A DNA stretch of 58,521 bases from JAVBQL01 sp031549085 (GCA_031549085.1 JAVBQL010000015.1:1-58521), one strand, 5' to 3'; positions 43,031 through 53,311 are shown, counted from the stretch's first letter. Notes: generated from the sequence alone by a model not told the origin. Program-made: numbers and translations.

Positions 43031-43822
43031 TTATTCGTCACCAAAATAGGCTGAATCGCTCTCTGCACCCTCATCATAATCTATAACAAATAGGCTATCA
43101 GGAGACTCATCATGATATAAAATTCTAGAGCAGTTTGGACAATATTGTACAGTGTCATTTTTTCTAACCAAATTGATAAATTCATTTGGAAGAATCATAT
43201 AACATCCATTGCAATGCCCCTTTGATATTGTGACAATACCAACACCATCTTTATTCTTAACAATTCTCTCAAATTTAAATTTTAAATTTCCATCTATATT
43301 ACCAACAAGTTCTCTCTCTTTCTCCAAAAGAACTGCAAGCTCTTGGTCGATTTTAGAGAGTTCAGAATTTATACGATCCTGCTCTTTTGCAATCTCCTCC
43401 TCTTGTTGTTTTATAGACATCTCATCTCTTTCGATATTGTTTTTTAAATCTTCAAGAACTCTTTGTTCTTGCAAAAGTTTAAACCCATATTTCTCTTCAC
43501 TAAGTTTATTACTCTCAATCTCTTTTGCAATTGCATCATACTCTCTAGCCCCCTTGACAATCTTAGTCTTCTCTTCTAAAGACTTTTGACGCAAAGAAAG
43601 CTCTCCAATAAATCTTTGGTTAGCTATAATAGTATTTTCTATCTGCTTAAATTGAGAATATCTCGCTAAATAGCTTTTTTTAAGTCTATTCAATATCTCG
43701 CTCTTATTATGAAGAACTTTTGGAAGCTCCTCTTTTCTCTCCTCAAATTTGAATTTTTCTGTTAGAATTACTTGGTACTCAATTAGTTTTGAGTAAATAT
43801 CTGTTGTATCCATCGTATCCAT
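43031..43822 (-). CDS. Coiled-coil protein with C-terminal zinc ribbon (DUF164 type)
   Basis: The 263-residue protein has a long coiled coil (about 15-175) and a C4 zinc ribbon 'GHCNGCYMILPNEF' and 'VQYCPNCSRILYHDE', with Cys pairs 25 residues apart. This is the DUF164/zf-RING_7 family, often found next to rpoD or dnaG; its function is unsettled. It starts 15 bases after rpoD. Two ATG codons (43822, 43813) are possible. Confidence 0.85.
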   Translation of the reverse strand: MDTMDTTDIYSKLIEYQVILTEKFKFEERKEELPKVLHNKSEILNRLKKSYLARYSQFKQIENTIIANQRFIGELSLRQKSLEEKTKIVKGAREYDAIAKEIESNKLSEEKYGFKLLQEQRVLEDLKNNIERDEMSIKQQEEEIAKEQDRINSELSKIDQELAVLLEKERELVGNIDGNLKFKFERIVKNKDGVGIVTISKGHCNGCYMILPNEFINLVRKNDTVQYCPNCSRILYHDESPDSLFVIDYDEGAESDSAYFGDE

Positions 43823-43837
43823 TATACTCCCCCTAAA

Positions 43838-45601
43838 TTATAAATTATCCAAATGATCTTTCAATTTTCTCAACCTCACAGGATGTCTTAATTTTCTTAA
43901 AGCCTTAGCCTCTATCTGTCTTATTCTCTCTCTTGTAACATTGAAAATATATCCAACTTGTTCCAAAGTAAGTGAATAGCCATCTTCCAAACCATATCTC
44001 ATCTTTAAAACATCTTGTTCTTTTTTTGTCAAGGTTCTTATTACCTCAATAAGTTGAGATTGTAAATCTTTAAATGCAGCAAAATTTGCAGGATTTTCAT
44101 AACCCTTATCTTCAATGAATTCTCCTAAGATGGAATCATCTTCTTCACCAATAGGAGTCTCCAAACTTACAGGTTCTCTTGCAACATTTTTCACAGATTT
44201 AACTTTGCTTACAGGCCAGCCAAGCTGAATTGCAATATCTTCATCTGTTGGCTCCTTGCCCAATTTTTGCATCAAAACCCTTGTCTCTCGTAAAACCTTA
44301 TTTATCTGCTCTATCATATGGACAGGAACTCTTATCGTTCTAGCCTGATCACTTATCGAACGGGTAATAGCTTGTCTAATCCACCATGTCGCATAGGTAG
44401 AAAATTTATATCCCTTTCGATATTCAAACTTGTCAACAGCTTTTATAAGACCTATATTTCCCTCTTGAACAAGATCAAAGAAGTGCAAACCTCTATTTGT
44501 ATATTTTTTAGCAATGCTCACAACAAGTCTTAAGTTTGCATTAACAAGCTTCTCTTTGGCGTTTTTTACCAAAAAGAGTCCTCTGTCAACCTCATTTCCA
44601 GCCTCTTTCATCTCTTCTATAGCATTGTTATACTTGTTCTCATAAGATTTTAATGTCTGAATATTGTTTGTTACTTTTCTAAGATAATCTTTCGCCTTTT
44701 CAGCAGATATATTATATTTTTCCTCTACAAAATCTCTGTTTTCTGGCTTATCTAAATTTTTGCAAAGAATTTTAAGCTCTCTTGGATCATTAAAACCAAA
44801 TTTTCTTAATATTTTATCATTAGATTGTTCAATCTCTCTTATCTTTTTAGAGACATTCACAATCTCTTCTGCGATCTTTATAATATCTTGATTATCAATC
44901 TCATGGTTGAACATCTTCTCAAAAGCATCCTCTCTTACCTTCGCAATGCTCTCCTCTAATTTAGCCTTCTCTTTTGGATCTTTGCAAGATTTAAGTTTGC
45001 TTGTTAAATTATTGAAAGTACAGATTGTCTTCATAAAATCATCAAATATATCTTTGTATTTGCTCTTTATTCTCTTTTTATCTGAAGAGTAGTCTCTTGA
45101 TGATGACTTTATAGTAACTATTGTCTTATTTAAATCGATAGGTTCAGCACTTATTTTTTCTAGGATATTAAAAAATTCAATAAGTGTAATACCTACTTTT
45201 CTTATAGAATTATTTATTAATCTTTGTCCCTCTTCAATCTTTTTTGCTAGAACAACTTCCTCTTCTGTATCAATTAGACTAACACGACCTATATCTCTTA
45301 GATAGACTCTAATAGGATCGTCCGTTGGAGGGAGACTTGCCATGGATCTCTTCTTTGAGTCAATGGTACTGCTGCTAGCTTTTTTTACAACATCTTCTGT
45401 AAAATCGGAAGAGACATCAACATCCTCCTCTTTCACAACTATATTTTTTTCCTGCAGCATTACAAGAACCTCATCAAAGAGCCCCTCTTCAACTATCTCT
45501 GTAGGCAAGAATTTATTAATTTGGTCTATTGTTAAACATTTTTCCTTTAGACCAAATTCTATCATCTCTTGAATTTTGGGATAATCAGTAATTTTTTTCA
45601 T
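43838..45601 (-). CDS. rpoD: RNA polymerase sigma-70 factor RpoD
   Basis: The 587-residue protein has region 1.1 ('IQEMIEFGLKEKCLTIDQINKFLP'), 'DDPIRVYLRDIGRVSLI' (1.2), 'LVNANLRLVVSIAKKYTNRGLHFFDLVQEGNIGLIKAVDKFEY' (2.1-2.4), 'YKFSTYATWWIRQAITR', and region 4 'YSLTLEQVGYIFNVTRERIRQIEAKALRKLRHP'. It is the housekeeping sigma. It begins 1 base after dnaG. The non-conserved insert between 1.2 and 2 is present (about 130-345). Confidence 0.97.
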   Translation of the reverse strand: MKKITDYPKIQEMIEFGLKEKCLTIDQINKFLPTEIVEEGLFDEVLVMLQEKNIVVKEEDVDVSSDFTEDVVKKASSSTIDSKKRSMASLPPTDDPIRVYLRDIGRVSLIDTEEEVVLAKKIEEGQRLINNSIRKVGITLIEFFNILEKISAEPIDLNKTIVTIKSSSRDYSSDKKRIKSKYKDIFDDFMKTICTFNNLTSKLKSCKDPKEKAKLEESIAKVREDAFEKMFNHEIDNQDIIKIAEEIVNVSKKIREIEQSNDKILRKFGFNDPRELKILCKNLDKPENRDFVEEKYNISAEKAKDYLRKVTNNIQTLKSYENKYNNAIEEMKEAGNEVDRGLFLVKNAKEKLVNANLRLVVSIAKKYTNRGLHFFDLVQEGNIGLIKAVDKFEYRKGYKFSTYATWWIRQAITRSISDQARTIRVPVHMIEQINKVLRETRVLMQKLGKEPTDEDIAIQLGWPVSKVKSVKNVAREPVSLETPIGEEDDSILGEFIEDKGYENPANFAAFKDLQSQLIEVIRTLTKKEQDVLKMRYGLEDGYSLTLEQVGYIFNVTRERIRQIEAKALRKLRHPVRLRKLKDHLDNL

Positions 45602-45602
45602 A

Positions 45603-47492
45603 TTACTTTTTTAACTCCTGTAATTTTCTAACTTTTATTATCTCATTAGAGATAATAATCTTCTCTTCTTGAAGAGCTTTTAAATTAGATAGATCTTTAT
45701 AAAGCTCAGCAAGCTTTATTTTTTCATTTAAAGCCTGCGATTTTTTATGATAATGTTTGATGATTAGATCCATGCTCCTGTCTATAATCTCATTTTCAAT
45801 TCTCTGTCTCTCTTTAAGAGAGGGAGCTTCACCATTGGTTCTATCATTAAAATAGATAAAACCAAGCTCATCTTGCAAAAATGAAATGATTTTGATATTA
45901 GATAGATTGTCATAAATATGGTTATCCAAACTAGCCTTATTGTTAATTCTATTATTAAAGAGAAATTTTGTATCTTTTAAAGAGAAGAGTTTTTCATCTA
46001 CTCCGCATTTCTTCATCAACTCTTCTGGATTATCGACCTTATATAGCAATAAAACTAATTCTAATTCTCTTTTTATATCAAAAGTTAAATCTTCATTAAC
46101 ATTTTTTTCTTTTTTCTTATAAGTATCTCTCTTATTTTCGCTCTGGATATATTTTTTTTCTTCAGTGAAATTATTTTTCATACCATTTTTCTTAAATTTA
46201 TTATCTAAACTTTTAAAAAATTCCGCTTTCAAAAGTTCACTATCCATATTTAATACTTTTGAGCTAGTCTCTATTAAAGAGACTCTTATAATATCACTCT
46301 CCCATAATTTAATATAACTAAATAAATTCAAAACGGCATCATTAATGCTCGAAATATTACTATAATCCAAATTTTTCTTTAGGTTTTCTAAATAGAGTAA
46401 AAATCCATCTCTGTTATTCTTATTAAAAAAATCTAAAAAATCATCAAAAGAATTTTCTTTAAAAAAATCATCAGGGTCTCTATTATCAGGAAGAGGAAGA
46501 ATATTTATTTTTATGTCTATATTGGCTGCCTCAAAAAGAGTTCTAAACATTGCTTTCTTTCCAGCCTCATCTCCATCAAGAAGAAGAACAATCTCGCTGC
46601 AATATCTTTTTAAAAGTTTAATCTGATCTTTTGTTATCGCTGTACCACAGGTAGCAACAACATTTTTAAGTCCACTCTTAAAACAAGCTATAAAATCCAT
46701 ATATCCTTCAACAATAAAGGCTCTATCCTCTTTTTGTATTGAATTTTTGGAGAGGTTTAGACCATACAAATTTTTGCCTTTTTTGTATAGAGGAGTCTCT
46801 GGAGAGTTTATATATTTTGGCATGATTTCACCAGATAGCGATCTTCCAGCAAAGCCTATTGGCTCATTTTTATGATCTATTATTGGGAAGATAATTCTAT
46901 TAAAAAATAGAGGTCGTAAGCCCCTATCCCCCCTCAAAAACAGGCCACTTTTAATCAAGAAATCCTCGCTAAAACCCCTCTTTTCTATAATATTTCTTAG
47001 CCTATTATAGCCTTTCGGGGCAAAACCTATATTAAAAAGCTCTATATCACCTTTGGTTATTCCTCGACTACTCAAATAATTTATTGCCTCTTTGGCTTCT
47101 GCTGTCTCAAGAAGAAAATGATTAAAAAGCTTTATCATTCTTGCATTGAATTCTAGTATAGTCGATTTTGTATTATAGTCTTTTGAATCTTCAAATCCAT
47201 CTGTAATCTCTATGCCTGCTCTCTTTGCAAGCTGAACTACTGTCTCTTGAAATGAGAGGTTATCAAGTCTCTGAACAAGAGTGATAACATCACCTTTCTC
47301 GCCACAAGCAAAACACTTATAAAACCCATTTTCCTCTGAAATATAGAAAGATGGATTTTTATCACTGTGAAAAGGGCACAAAGCTACCCAATTTTTACCA
47401 CTTTTTTTTATATTTTTTATATATTCACTTGCAACAGATATAATATCAATTTTATCTTTGATCTCTTTTATAAGACTCTCTGAAAATTTCAT
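45603..47492 (-). CDS. dnaG: DNA primase
   Basis: The 629-residue primase has the zinc-binding N-domain 'CPFHSDKNPSFYISEENGFYKCFACGEKGD' (about 40-70), the TOPRIM core with 'FIVEGYMDFIA' and 'LLDGDEAGKKA', and a C-terminal helicase-binding region that is Lys-rich and less conserved. It makes RNA primers at the replication fork. First gene of dnaG-rpoD-zinc ribbon. Confidence 0.96.
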   Translation of the reverse strand: MKFSESLIKEIKDKIDIISVASEYIKNIKKSGKNWVALCPFHSDKNPSFYISEENGFYKCFACGEKGDVITLVQRLDNLSFQETVVQLAKRAGIEITDGFEDSKDYNTKSTILEFNARMIKLFNHFLLETAEAKEAINYLSSRGITKGDIELFNIGFAPKGYNRLRNIIEKRGFSEDFLIKSGLFLRGDRGLRPLFFNRIIFPIIDHKNEPIGFAGRSLSGEIMPKYINSPETPLYKKGKNLYGLNLSKNSIQKEDRAFIVEGYMDFIACFKSGLKNVVATCGTAITKDQIKLLKRYCSEIVLLLDGDEAGKKAMFRTLFEAANIDIKINILPLPDNRDPDDFFKENSFDDFLDFFNKNNRDGFLLYLENLKKNLDYSNISSINDAVLNLFSYIKLWESDIIRVSLIETSSKVLNMDSELLKAEFFKSLDNKFKKNGMKNNFTEEKKYIQSENKRDTYKKKEKNVNEDLTFDIKRELELVLLLYKVDNPEELMKKCGVDEKLFSLKDTKFLFNNRINNKASLDNHIYDNLSNIKIISFLQDELGFIYFNDRTNGEAPSLKERQRIENEIIDRSMDLIIKHYHKKSQALNEKIKLAELYKDLSNLKALQEEKIIISNEIIKVRKLQELKK

Positions 47493-47806
47493 TAAAAAGT
47501 CCCTCTATAAAGGATATCAAATTTCGATGAGAAAACAGAACTCCATTATCCAGATATATTACTAAAAAAAAACCTAAAAATCAAGAAATTTATATAACAA
47601 ACTATAATTATATTGTTTTTTTATAGAGATATTTAAAAGAGGCTATTTAGTTCTCCCATAAACATACTAAATCTTCTCTACAATGATTCTATTATTACCT
47701 AATTCGATTTTTTTTAATATTGAGATATTTTTAGTATTAATTAATCTGAAAGACAATAGTTACTTAATAAAAGAGATTTATCAAAAATTAGGTGGAACGT
47801 AAAAAT
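47493..47806. other. Intergenic region before dnaG
   Basis: AT-rich spacer holding the dnaG promoter. TTGATT followed after 17 bases by TAATAT, on the minus strand, is a weak candidate. No terminator for the SxtJ-like gene is clear. Confidence 0.4.
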
Positions 47807-48229
47807 TTAAAAAAGTTTCTCTATTTTTTTTGGGTCATTATCTTTCTCAAGACACTCTATCCAGTGAGGAGAAATAGAGTTGTTCTTTATATGATCTTTT
47901 TTTGATGCTCTAATAATAATGGCAATAGGGGTAAAGAGAAGATAATAGAGCAACCCAAATACAACATAGGTAATTATTGTACCAACAATTTTGGTTATAA
48001 CTTTTGTTATAAAATATGTGACAACAAGAGCCTTTGGAAATAGAAAGGCAAAGATAATATGATAGAGAAGTAGTCCAGCAACAATAGACTTTGCAAGAAC
48101 CTGCCAGTTTCTAAGGAAGGCAATAGACAAAAGCAGTGCCATGCCAATAGCAAAGTAGATTCCAAATTTGCGTAAATCACTATCAAATTTTGATAGTTTT
48201 TTTAGTCTTTTATTAGTGTCTTTTTCCAT
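47807..48229 (-). CDS. SxtJ-like small membrane protein
   Basis: The 140-residue protein has about three membrane helices ('FAIGMALLLSIAFLRNW', 'AGLLLYHIIFAFLFPKAL', 'IITYVVFGLLYYLLFTPIAIIIR') and ends in a polar tail. It resembles the SxtJ family, often found next to NodU/CmcH carbamoyltransferases and DUF5989 proteins. Its start overlaps the carbamoyltransferase end by 28 bases, so expression is coupled. Function unknown. Confidence 0.7.
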   Translation of the reverse strand: MEKDTNKRLKKLSKFDSDLRKFGIYFAIGMALLLSIAFLRNWQVLAKSIVAGLLLYHIIFAFLFPKALVVTYFITKVITKIVGTIITYVVFGLLYYLLFTPIAIIIRASKKDHIKNNSISPHWIECLEKDNDPKKIEKLF

Positions 48230-50022
48230 CTCTTTAAATCCAATTTTGGTTGATCTTTTTTAGAGAGCAAAAAGCTCCCAATTGCAAGATAATCTATATT
48301 TGTCCCCATAAAGCAATAGTAGGCATCAAGAGGACTCCCAACAATGGGCTCCCCTCTAACATTAAAGGAGGTATTTATAATAATTGGCACTTTGGTGATA
48401 TTATAGAACTCTCTTATAAGATTGTAAAATAGAGGATTATCTTTTCCATTAACAGTCTGAAGTCTTGCTGAAAAATCAACATGGGTAATAGCTGGTATTG
48501 TACTTCTATGAATCTTCAATAGCTCAAGTCCGTTTTTATTGCTCTCTTCAACTTTGTTATGATAGCTCTCCCTCAATTTTGCAACAAAAAGCATATATGG
48601 AGATGCTCTATCAAAATAGAAGTAGTCACTGACACACTCTTCAAGCATTGCAGGAGCAAAAGGTCTAAAGGATTCTCTGAATTTAATTTTTTTATTCATA
48701 ACAGATTGCATATTTGGATCTCTAGCATCTCCAAGAATAGAGCGGCTCCCCAGGGCACGAGGCCCATACTCCATTCTCCCTTGAAACCAACCAATAACAT
48801 TGCTCTCTGAGATAAGTTTCGCAACTTTTTTTACCAAATCATCACTGTTTAATTTTGTATAAGAAGCCCCAAATTTAATTAGGTCTCTCTCAATCTCCTC
48901 ATCACTATAGGAGTTTCCCAATAGAGAGCCTTTTTGAGAATCTATACCCTCTCCATCACTATCTTTTTGTATAACTCTCTCACCTTTTAAATAATCATAG
49001 TAGCAATAGAGAGCAGCTCCCAGTGCCCCGCCAGAATCATTTGCTGCAGGCTCCACCCAAACATTATTAAAAATTTTCTCTTCCAATATTTTAGAATTTG
49101 CAACACAATTTAAAGCACTGCCACCTGCCAGCACAAGATTGTCAAGTTCAGTAACCCTCTTTGCTTCGCGAGCTATATTAAGGAGAGCTTCCTCAAAAAC
49201 AACTTGGATAGAGGCTGCTATATCCATATAAAATTGAGATGGAGTTCCACTTCTTAATGGAGGATGTTCAAAAAGTTTTGAGAACTTTCTTGATATCATC
49301 TTTAAGCCAGATATATAGTTGAAATATTTTTCGTTTAAGAGGTATGAACCATCCTCGTTGAGCGTAATAATCTCTCTCTTTATAACATCAGCATAGATAG
49401 GTTTTCCATAGGGAGCAAGTCCCATAAGCTTATACTCACCAGAGTTGACCCTAAAACCGCAGTAGTAGGTAAATGCAGAGTAGAGCAGACCTAAACTATG
49501 AGGGAACTCAATCTTCTTCAACAATTTTATGCCGCTATTTCTACCAACACCTATAGTTGTGGTTGTCCACTCGCCCGCTCCATCAACTGTAACAATAGCA
49601 GCCTCCTCAAATGGAGATGGATAGAAAGCACTTGCAGCGTGAGATTGATGATGCCCTGTAAATAGAACTTCACCTTTATACTTAAGCTCTTTTTTTATAG
49701 TATCCTCAACCCACAGCTTTTTCTTAAGCCACATAGGAATCGCTTTGATAAAAGAGTGTACACCAAACGGTGCTCTATGTATATATGAAGCAATAATTCT
49801 ATCAAACTTGGTTATTGGTTTATCATAAAAGACTACTCTCTCTATATCTTCTAATGTAATATTGACAAATTTAAGTGCATTATTAATAGCATTTATTGGA
49901 AAAGCATCAGTTCCCTTTTTGCGAGTATAGCGTTCCTCTGATGAGGCAAATATAATTTCACCATCTTTGATAAGTGCTGCAGCTGAATCATGATAGAATG
50001 CACTAATACCCAATATATACAT
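48202..50022 (-). CDS. NodU/CmcH-family carbamoyltransferase
   Basis: The 606-residue protein begins 'YILGISAFYHDSAAALIKDGEIIFASSEERYTRKKGTDAFP' and has 'GPRALGSRSILGDAR' and 'INTSFNVRGEPIVGSP', the C-terminal marks of O-carbamoyltransferases. They carbamoylate hydroxyls of sugars or antibiotics using carbamoyl phosphate. The partners (DUF5989-type and SxtJ-like small membrane proteins) suggest a membrane-linked, possibly envelope-glycan, substrate. Complete by eye. Confidence 0.9.
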   Translation of the reverse strand: MYILGISAFYHDSAAALIKDGEIIFASSEERYTRKKGTDAFPINAINNALKFVNITLEDIERVVFYDKPITKFDRIIASYIHRAPFGVHSFIKAIPMWLKKKLWVEDTIKKELKYKGEVLFTGHHQSHAASAFYPSPFEEAAIVTVDGAGEWTTTTIGVGRNSGIKLLKKIEFPHSLGLLYSAFTYYCGFRVNSGEYKLMGLAPYGKPIYADVIKREIITLNEDGSYLLNEKYFNYISGLKMISRKFSKLFEHPPLRSGTPSQFYMDIAASIQVVFEEALLNIAREAKRVTELDNLVLAGGSALNCVANSKILEEKIFNNVWVEPAANDSGGALGAALYCYYDYLKGERVIQKDSDGEGIDSQKGSLLGNSYSDEEIERDLIKFGASYTKLNSDDLVKKVAKLISESNVIGWFQGRMEYGPRALGSRSILGDARDPNMQSVMNKKIKFRESFRPFAPAMLEECVSDYFYFDRASPYMLFVAKLRESYHNKVEESNKNGLELLKIHRSTIPAITHVDFSARLQTVNGKDNPLFYNLIREFYNITKVPIIINTSFNVRGEPIVGSPLDAYYCFMGTNIDYLAIGSFLLSKKDQPKLDLKRWKKTLIKD

Positions 50023-50056
50023 CTATTTCCCTTTTTTACTAAAATTAAAAATATAA

Positions 50057-50215
50057 TTAAAATAATGTATATATAAGGGGAGCTATTGCCTGTGATTGTG
50101 AAACAAGCAAGACTATAGCAACCAAAGCAAATATAACAATTATTGGTATAAGCCACATCTTTTTATTTTCTCCCATATATTGGAAGAACTCTTTTAATAA
50201 TCTGAACTTTGACAT
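50057..50215 (-). CDS. DUF5989-type small membrane protein
   Basis: A 52-residue protein, translated by eye, begins 'MSKFRLLKEFFQYMGENKK' and contains the segment 'MWLIPIIVIFALVAIVLLVS', then 'QAIAPLIYTLF'. The 'WLIP...ApliYtlF' pattern is that of DUF5989 proteins that neighbour NodU-type carbamoyltransferases. It has one membrane helix. It lies 34 bases before the carbamoyltransferase start, the first of the three-gene set. No clear ribosome-binding site stands out. Function unknown. Confidence 0.8.
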   Translation of the reverse strand: MSKFRLLKEFFQYMGENKKMWLIPIIVIFALVAIVLLVSQSQAIAPLIYTLF

Positions 50216-50338
50216 TTTAATCCTAAAAAATTGGTATACAATTATTATAAGAATTTAAAATATGTATGTCAATATAATATTTTTTATGGCAGTGAAGGGA
50301 TAATAGAGATCTCTTTTATTTTTTAATATTGCAGAAGC

Positions 50339-52966
50339 CTACTTTAATTCATCACCTATTTCAGAGATGAATTTTTTTAACCAAAGTTTGTTTGTAGATT
50401 TTTGTTTCTCTTGAAGAATGCTGTTGGAATAGGATTTAATATTTTGAAGTTCAACTCTATCACCATCTCTCTTAAGCTTGAAGTATGAGACTAAAAAATT
50501 ATAAAAAAGTAGAATAGAATCTGACATAACATTCTTCTTATATAGAAGAATCTCATCAATATAGTTAAAATACTCTTTTGTTAATTCATAATCCTCAACC
50601 TGAATTGAAGCAAATATAAGAGATAATACTATATATATAATACTATTCTCTTTAATAGATGAAAAATAGTAGATATTCTCTTTATTTTTATGTTCAATGC
50701 TCTTTTTTAAAAGAACAATTGCATCTTTATAGTATTTTTTGACAATATGTATATATGCAATATTTTTATAGAGCTCACTTAAACGCTCTCTGTCATCAAG
50801 CTCAATTAAAAAGGGCTCCGCATTTTTATAATAATCTATGGCCTCATCATATCGCCCCTGTTCAAAGGAGAGTCTTCCAAGCTCCTCATAATTTGCTGAA
50901 GTGTAGTAAGAGTTATTTACTGATAGAGATATCTCTAACGACTTTTTTAAATATAAAGATTTATATATTGTATTATCCAAAGGCTCTATTGCAAGTCTAT
51001 AATAGTAGTTGATCTTATCATAATCATAAAAAAGATAACTCTCCCCTTGAGTAACGATATCTTTAATCATATCAGTCTTTAGAGGCCCACTATAGTTCAT
51101 CTTAAAATAGTTTGCATAGCAAAAATACCAAAATATAAGAAGAACTCTTTTGTGCTCCTTATCCATGTAGGTCTTATCATTAAGGAGGAGATCTTTAGAT
51201 ATCATAAACTTTTCTATCTGACTCTTGTCAAGCTTGTAGGACTCTTTACTAATATAGAGAGAAATATTAACTATCAGTGAAAATATAAGAAAAAACTGGC
51301 TTCCAGACTCTTTTGCTGTCTCCTCTATCTGCTGCATATAATTTTTTAATACATTAGTATCTTCAACATCAATAAACTGCATCTTAAAAATTTCAAGCCT
51401 TGATAAGAAAACTATAGCAGTATTATTATATTGTTTTGCATATTTTATAGCCTGAAGATAGTAATCTTGCGTCTTTTCAACAAACCCTTCTGAAGAGAGA
51501 GCTGTATAGTAAAAAATTGTACTGATATCAAGTGAGAGCGGATATGAGTAGGTAAAAAGCACCTTATAAAAAGAGTTATTAAAGCAGTTTACTTTCTCTT
51601 CATGGAAAGTAGATTTGTTTGTATCATGAGAAATCAGCTGTTTTGCAATATATAAAGCTCTAGAGAACCATTTATACGAATTTTTTTTATCAAAAAAATC
51701 TGAGTAATATTTTAATCCCGCCATAAAATAGAAGTAGACTGCATCATCGAACAAAAGAGCATTTTCTAAGTGGTACGCCAATATCTCATATATAGAGGAG
51801 TAACCATCACTATAAGAATTTTTCAAAAAAGAGGCTATTTTAGAGTGAATCTCATGTTTGGTAAGAGGAAAAATGCTATTGTAAATTAACTCTTTTAACT
51901 CTTCACTTGAGAAATTTATATAACATTGCTCACTGATGTAACTCTTATAAACAAAACCAAGAATCTGAAGGTTATTAAGGTTTTTATCAAATTCACCTTT
52001 ATCATACAAATGATGGAGAATATCATAAGAGACACGCTCTCCAAAAAAACTTATAAGCTCAAGGAGATTCATCTCATCAACATTGAGTTTGCCCATTCTC
52101 GAGATAAAAATATTTGAAAGAGAAATATAATCATTTTTTCTCAAAAAATATTTTCCATCACTTTTGCTTACCAAATCATTATCTATAAGATAGTTCAAAA
52201 GAACCTCTATATAGTAGAATTTATTATCTGTCCCTTCATATATATAGTTCAAGAGTTCATCATCTATATCGGACTTCAAAAGATCACAAATGGCAAGTTT
52301 ACAAGATTCTTTATCAAACTTATCAACATTTATCATATTAAAATGAATATCTTTTAATTTATCAGTATAATCTTCACTGGAGCTTGTAACAAAAACAATA
52401 TTAGAATCTTTTAGAGACACAATAAGGTGAGATATAAGCTCAAAAGAGACATCATCAAAAGTCTCTATCTTATCAAAGAATAGTATTACTCTCTTCTTTT
52501 TTGCCAAGTAAAAGAAAAAATTCTGAAAAGCTTTAAATATAACACTTTTGCTAAGAGGAACATTATATAAAGAGTCATCACCAGTAGAAGAAAAAAGATC
52601 AGCTATATATCCTATACTTGTAGCAAGCTCCTCTTTATAATCTTTCATAAATCTTGTGAGTTTCTCTTTCAAGCGTTTTGTATCTTTTTTTATATTGAAG
52701 AAACCAAAAAACATATTTTTAAAGGGCTGCCATGGAAATTGTTTAAGATAGGAGCTTCCACTTGATAAAAAAACATAATGTTTTCTATCACCAGATAAAT
52801 TTTGGTGGATAAGATCTATAAAATTGTAGTTGGCAATACTATCAACACCTTTTATATAAAAGCATAGCTCTTTGTTGGAATCATTTTCTTTTAGTTTTTC
52901 AGAAAAAAACTCCAACTCATTTTTGTAGGTACTTTTTATTATGCGTTGATACTTTGTATTTTTCAT
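50339..52966 (-). CDS. STAND-ATPase-like TPR protein without a visible P-loop
   Basis: The 875-residue protein has an N-terminal AAA/STAND-like region: 'FSEKLKENDSNKELCFYIKGVDSIANYNFI' takes the place of Walker A, with no GxxGxGKT, then 'RVILFFDKIETFDDVSFELISHLI' as a Walker B-like strand and 'NIVFVTSSSE' as a sensor-like strand. The second half (about 420-850) has TPR-like helices such as 'EELGRLSFEQGRYDEAIDYYKNAEPFL' and 'IAYIHIVKKYYKDAIVLLKKSIEH'. It resembles the MalT/adenylate-cyclase-linked ATPase plus TPR regulators but without an output domain. Probably a signalling or scaffold protein. It is transcribed alone. Confidence 0.65.
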   Translation of the reverse strand: MKNTKYQRIIKSTYKNELEFFSEKLKENDSNKELCFYIKGVDSIANYNFIDLIHQNLSGDRKHYVFLSSGSSYLKQFPWQPFKNMFFGFFNIKKDTKRLKEKLTRFMKDYKEELATSIGYIADLFSSTGDDSLYNVPLSKSVIFKAFQNFFFYLAKKKRVILFFDKIETFDDVSFELISHLIVSLKDSNIVFVTSSSEDYTDKLKDIHFNMINVDKFDKESCKLAICDLLKSDIDDELLNYIYEGTDNKFYYIEVLLNYLIDNDLVSKSDGKYFLRKNDYISLSNIFISRMGKLNVDEMNLLELISFFGERVSYDILHHLYDKGEFDKNLNNLQILGFVYKSYISEQCYINFSSEELKELIYNSIFPLTKHEIHSKIASFLKNSYSDGYSSIYEILAYHLENALLFDDAVYFYFMAGLKYYSDFFDKKNSYKWFSRALYIAKQLISHDTNKSTFHEEKVNCFNNSFYKVLFTYSYPLSLDISTIFYYTALSSEGFVEKTQDYYLQAIKYAKQYNNTAIVFLSRLEIFKMQFIDVEDTNVLKNYMQQIEETAKESGSQFFLIFSLIVNISLYISKESYKLDKSQIEKFMISKDLLLNDKTYMDKEHKRVLLIFWYFCYANYFKMNYSGPLKTDMIKDIVTQGESYLFYDYDKINYYYRLAIEPLDNTIYKSLYLKKSLEISLSVNNSYYTSANYEELGRLSFEQGRYDEAIDYYKNAEPFLIELDDRERLSELYKNIAYIHIVKKYYKDAIVLLKKSIEHKNKENIYYFSSIKENSIIYIVLSLIFASIQVEDYELTKEYFNYIDEILLYKKNVMSDSILLFYNFLVSYFKLKRDGDRVELQNIKSYSNSILQEKQKSTNKLWLKKFISEIGDELK

Positions 52967-53311
52967 AAACTTTCTTTTTTAATAAGCTAAATTAAATTTA
53001 AAATATTATTATACTAATCTACTATGCCTCCCCTCCCATTTTATACTAATCATTATACTAATTTGTTTTGTAAAAAACAACTTTTTTCTCTATTTATCTA
53101 AAATGTAAAAAAAATAATAATTTAAATGACAGAAAAAATTACTTATTTTATACTAAAAATAAAAATTAATTATATAAAACAATATTTGAGTTACATTATG
53201 CATGTAATAACAGTTAAAGAATATATAATAAAAATATTATTAAAAACAAATATATTTTTTTATTGTAGTAATAATTATTTATTACTAATAATAAATAATT
53301 TAATATTTGTC
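52967..53311. other. Divergent intergenic region with ATTAGTATAA triplet
   Basis: On the minus strand ATTAGTATAA occurs three times (53009-53018, 53041-53050, 53053-53062), each holding a -10-like TATAA. They lie 43 to 96 bases upstream of the ATPase-like gene. The rest is AT-rich. An open frame of 66 codons here is Ile/Lys-rich and has no ribosome-binding site, so I do not call it. Confidence 0.5.
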
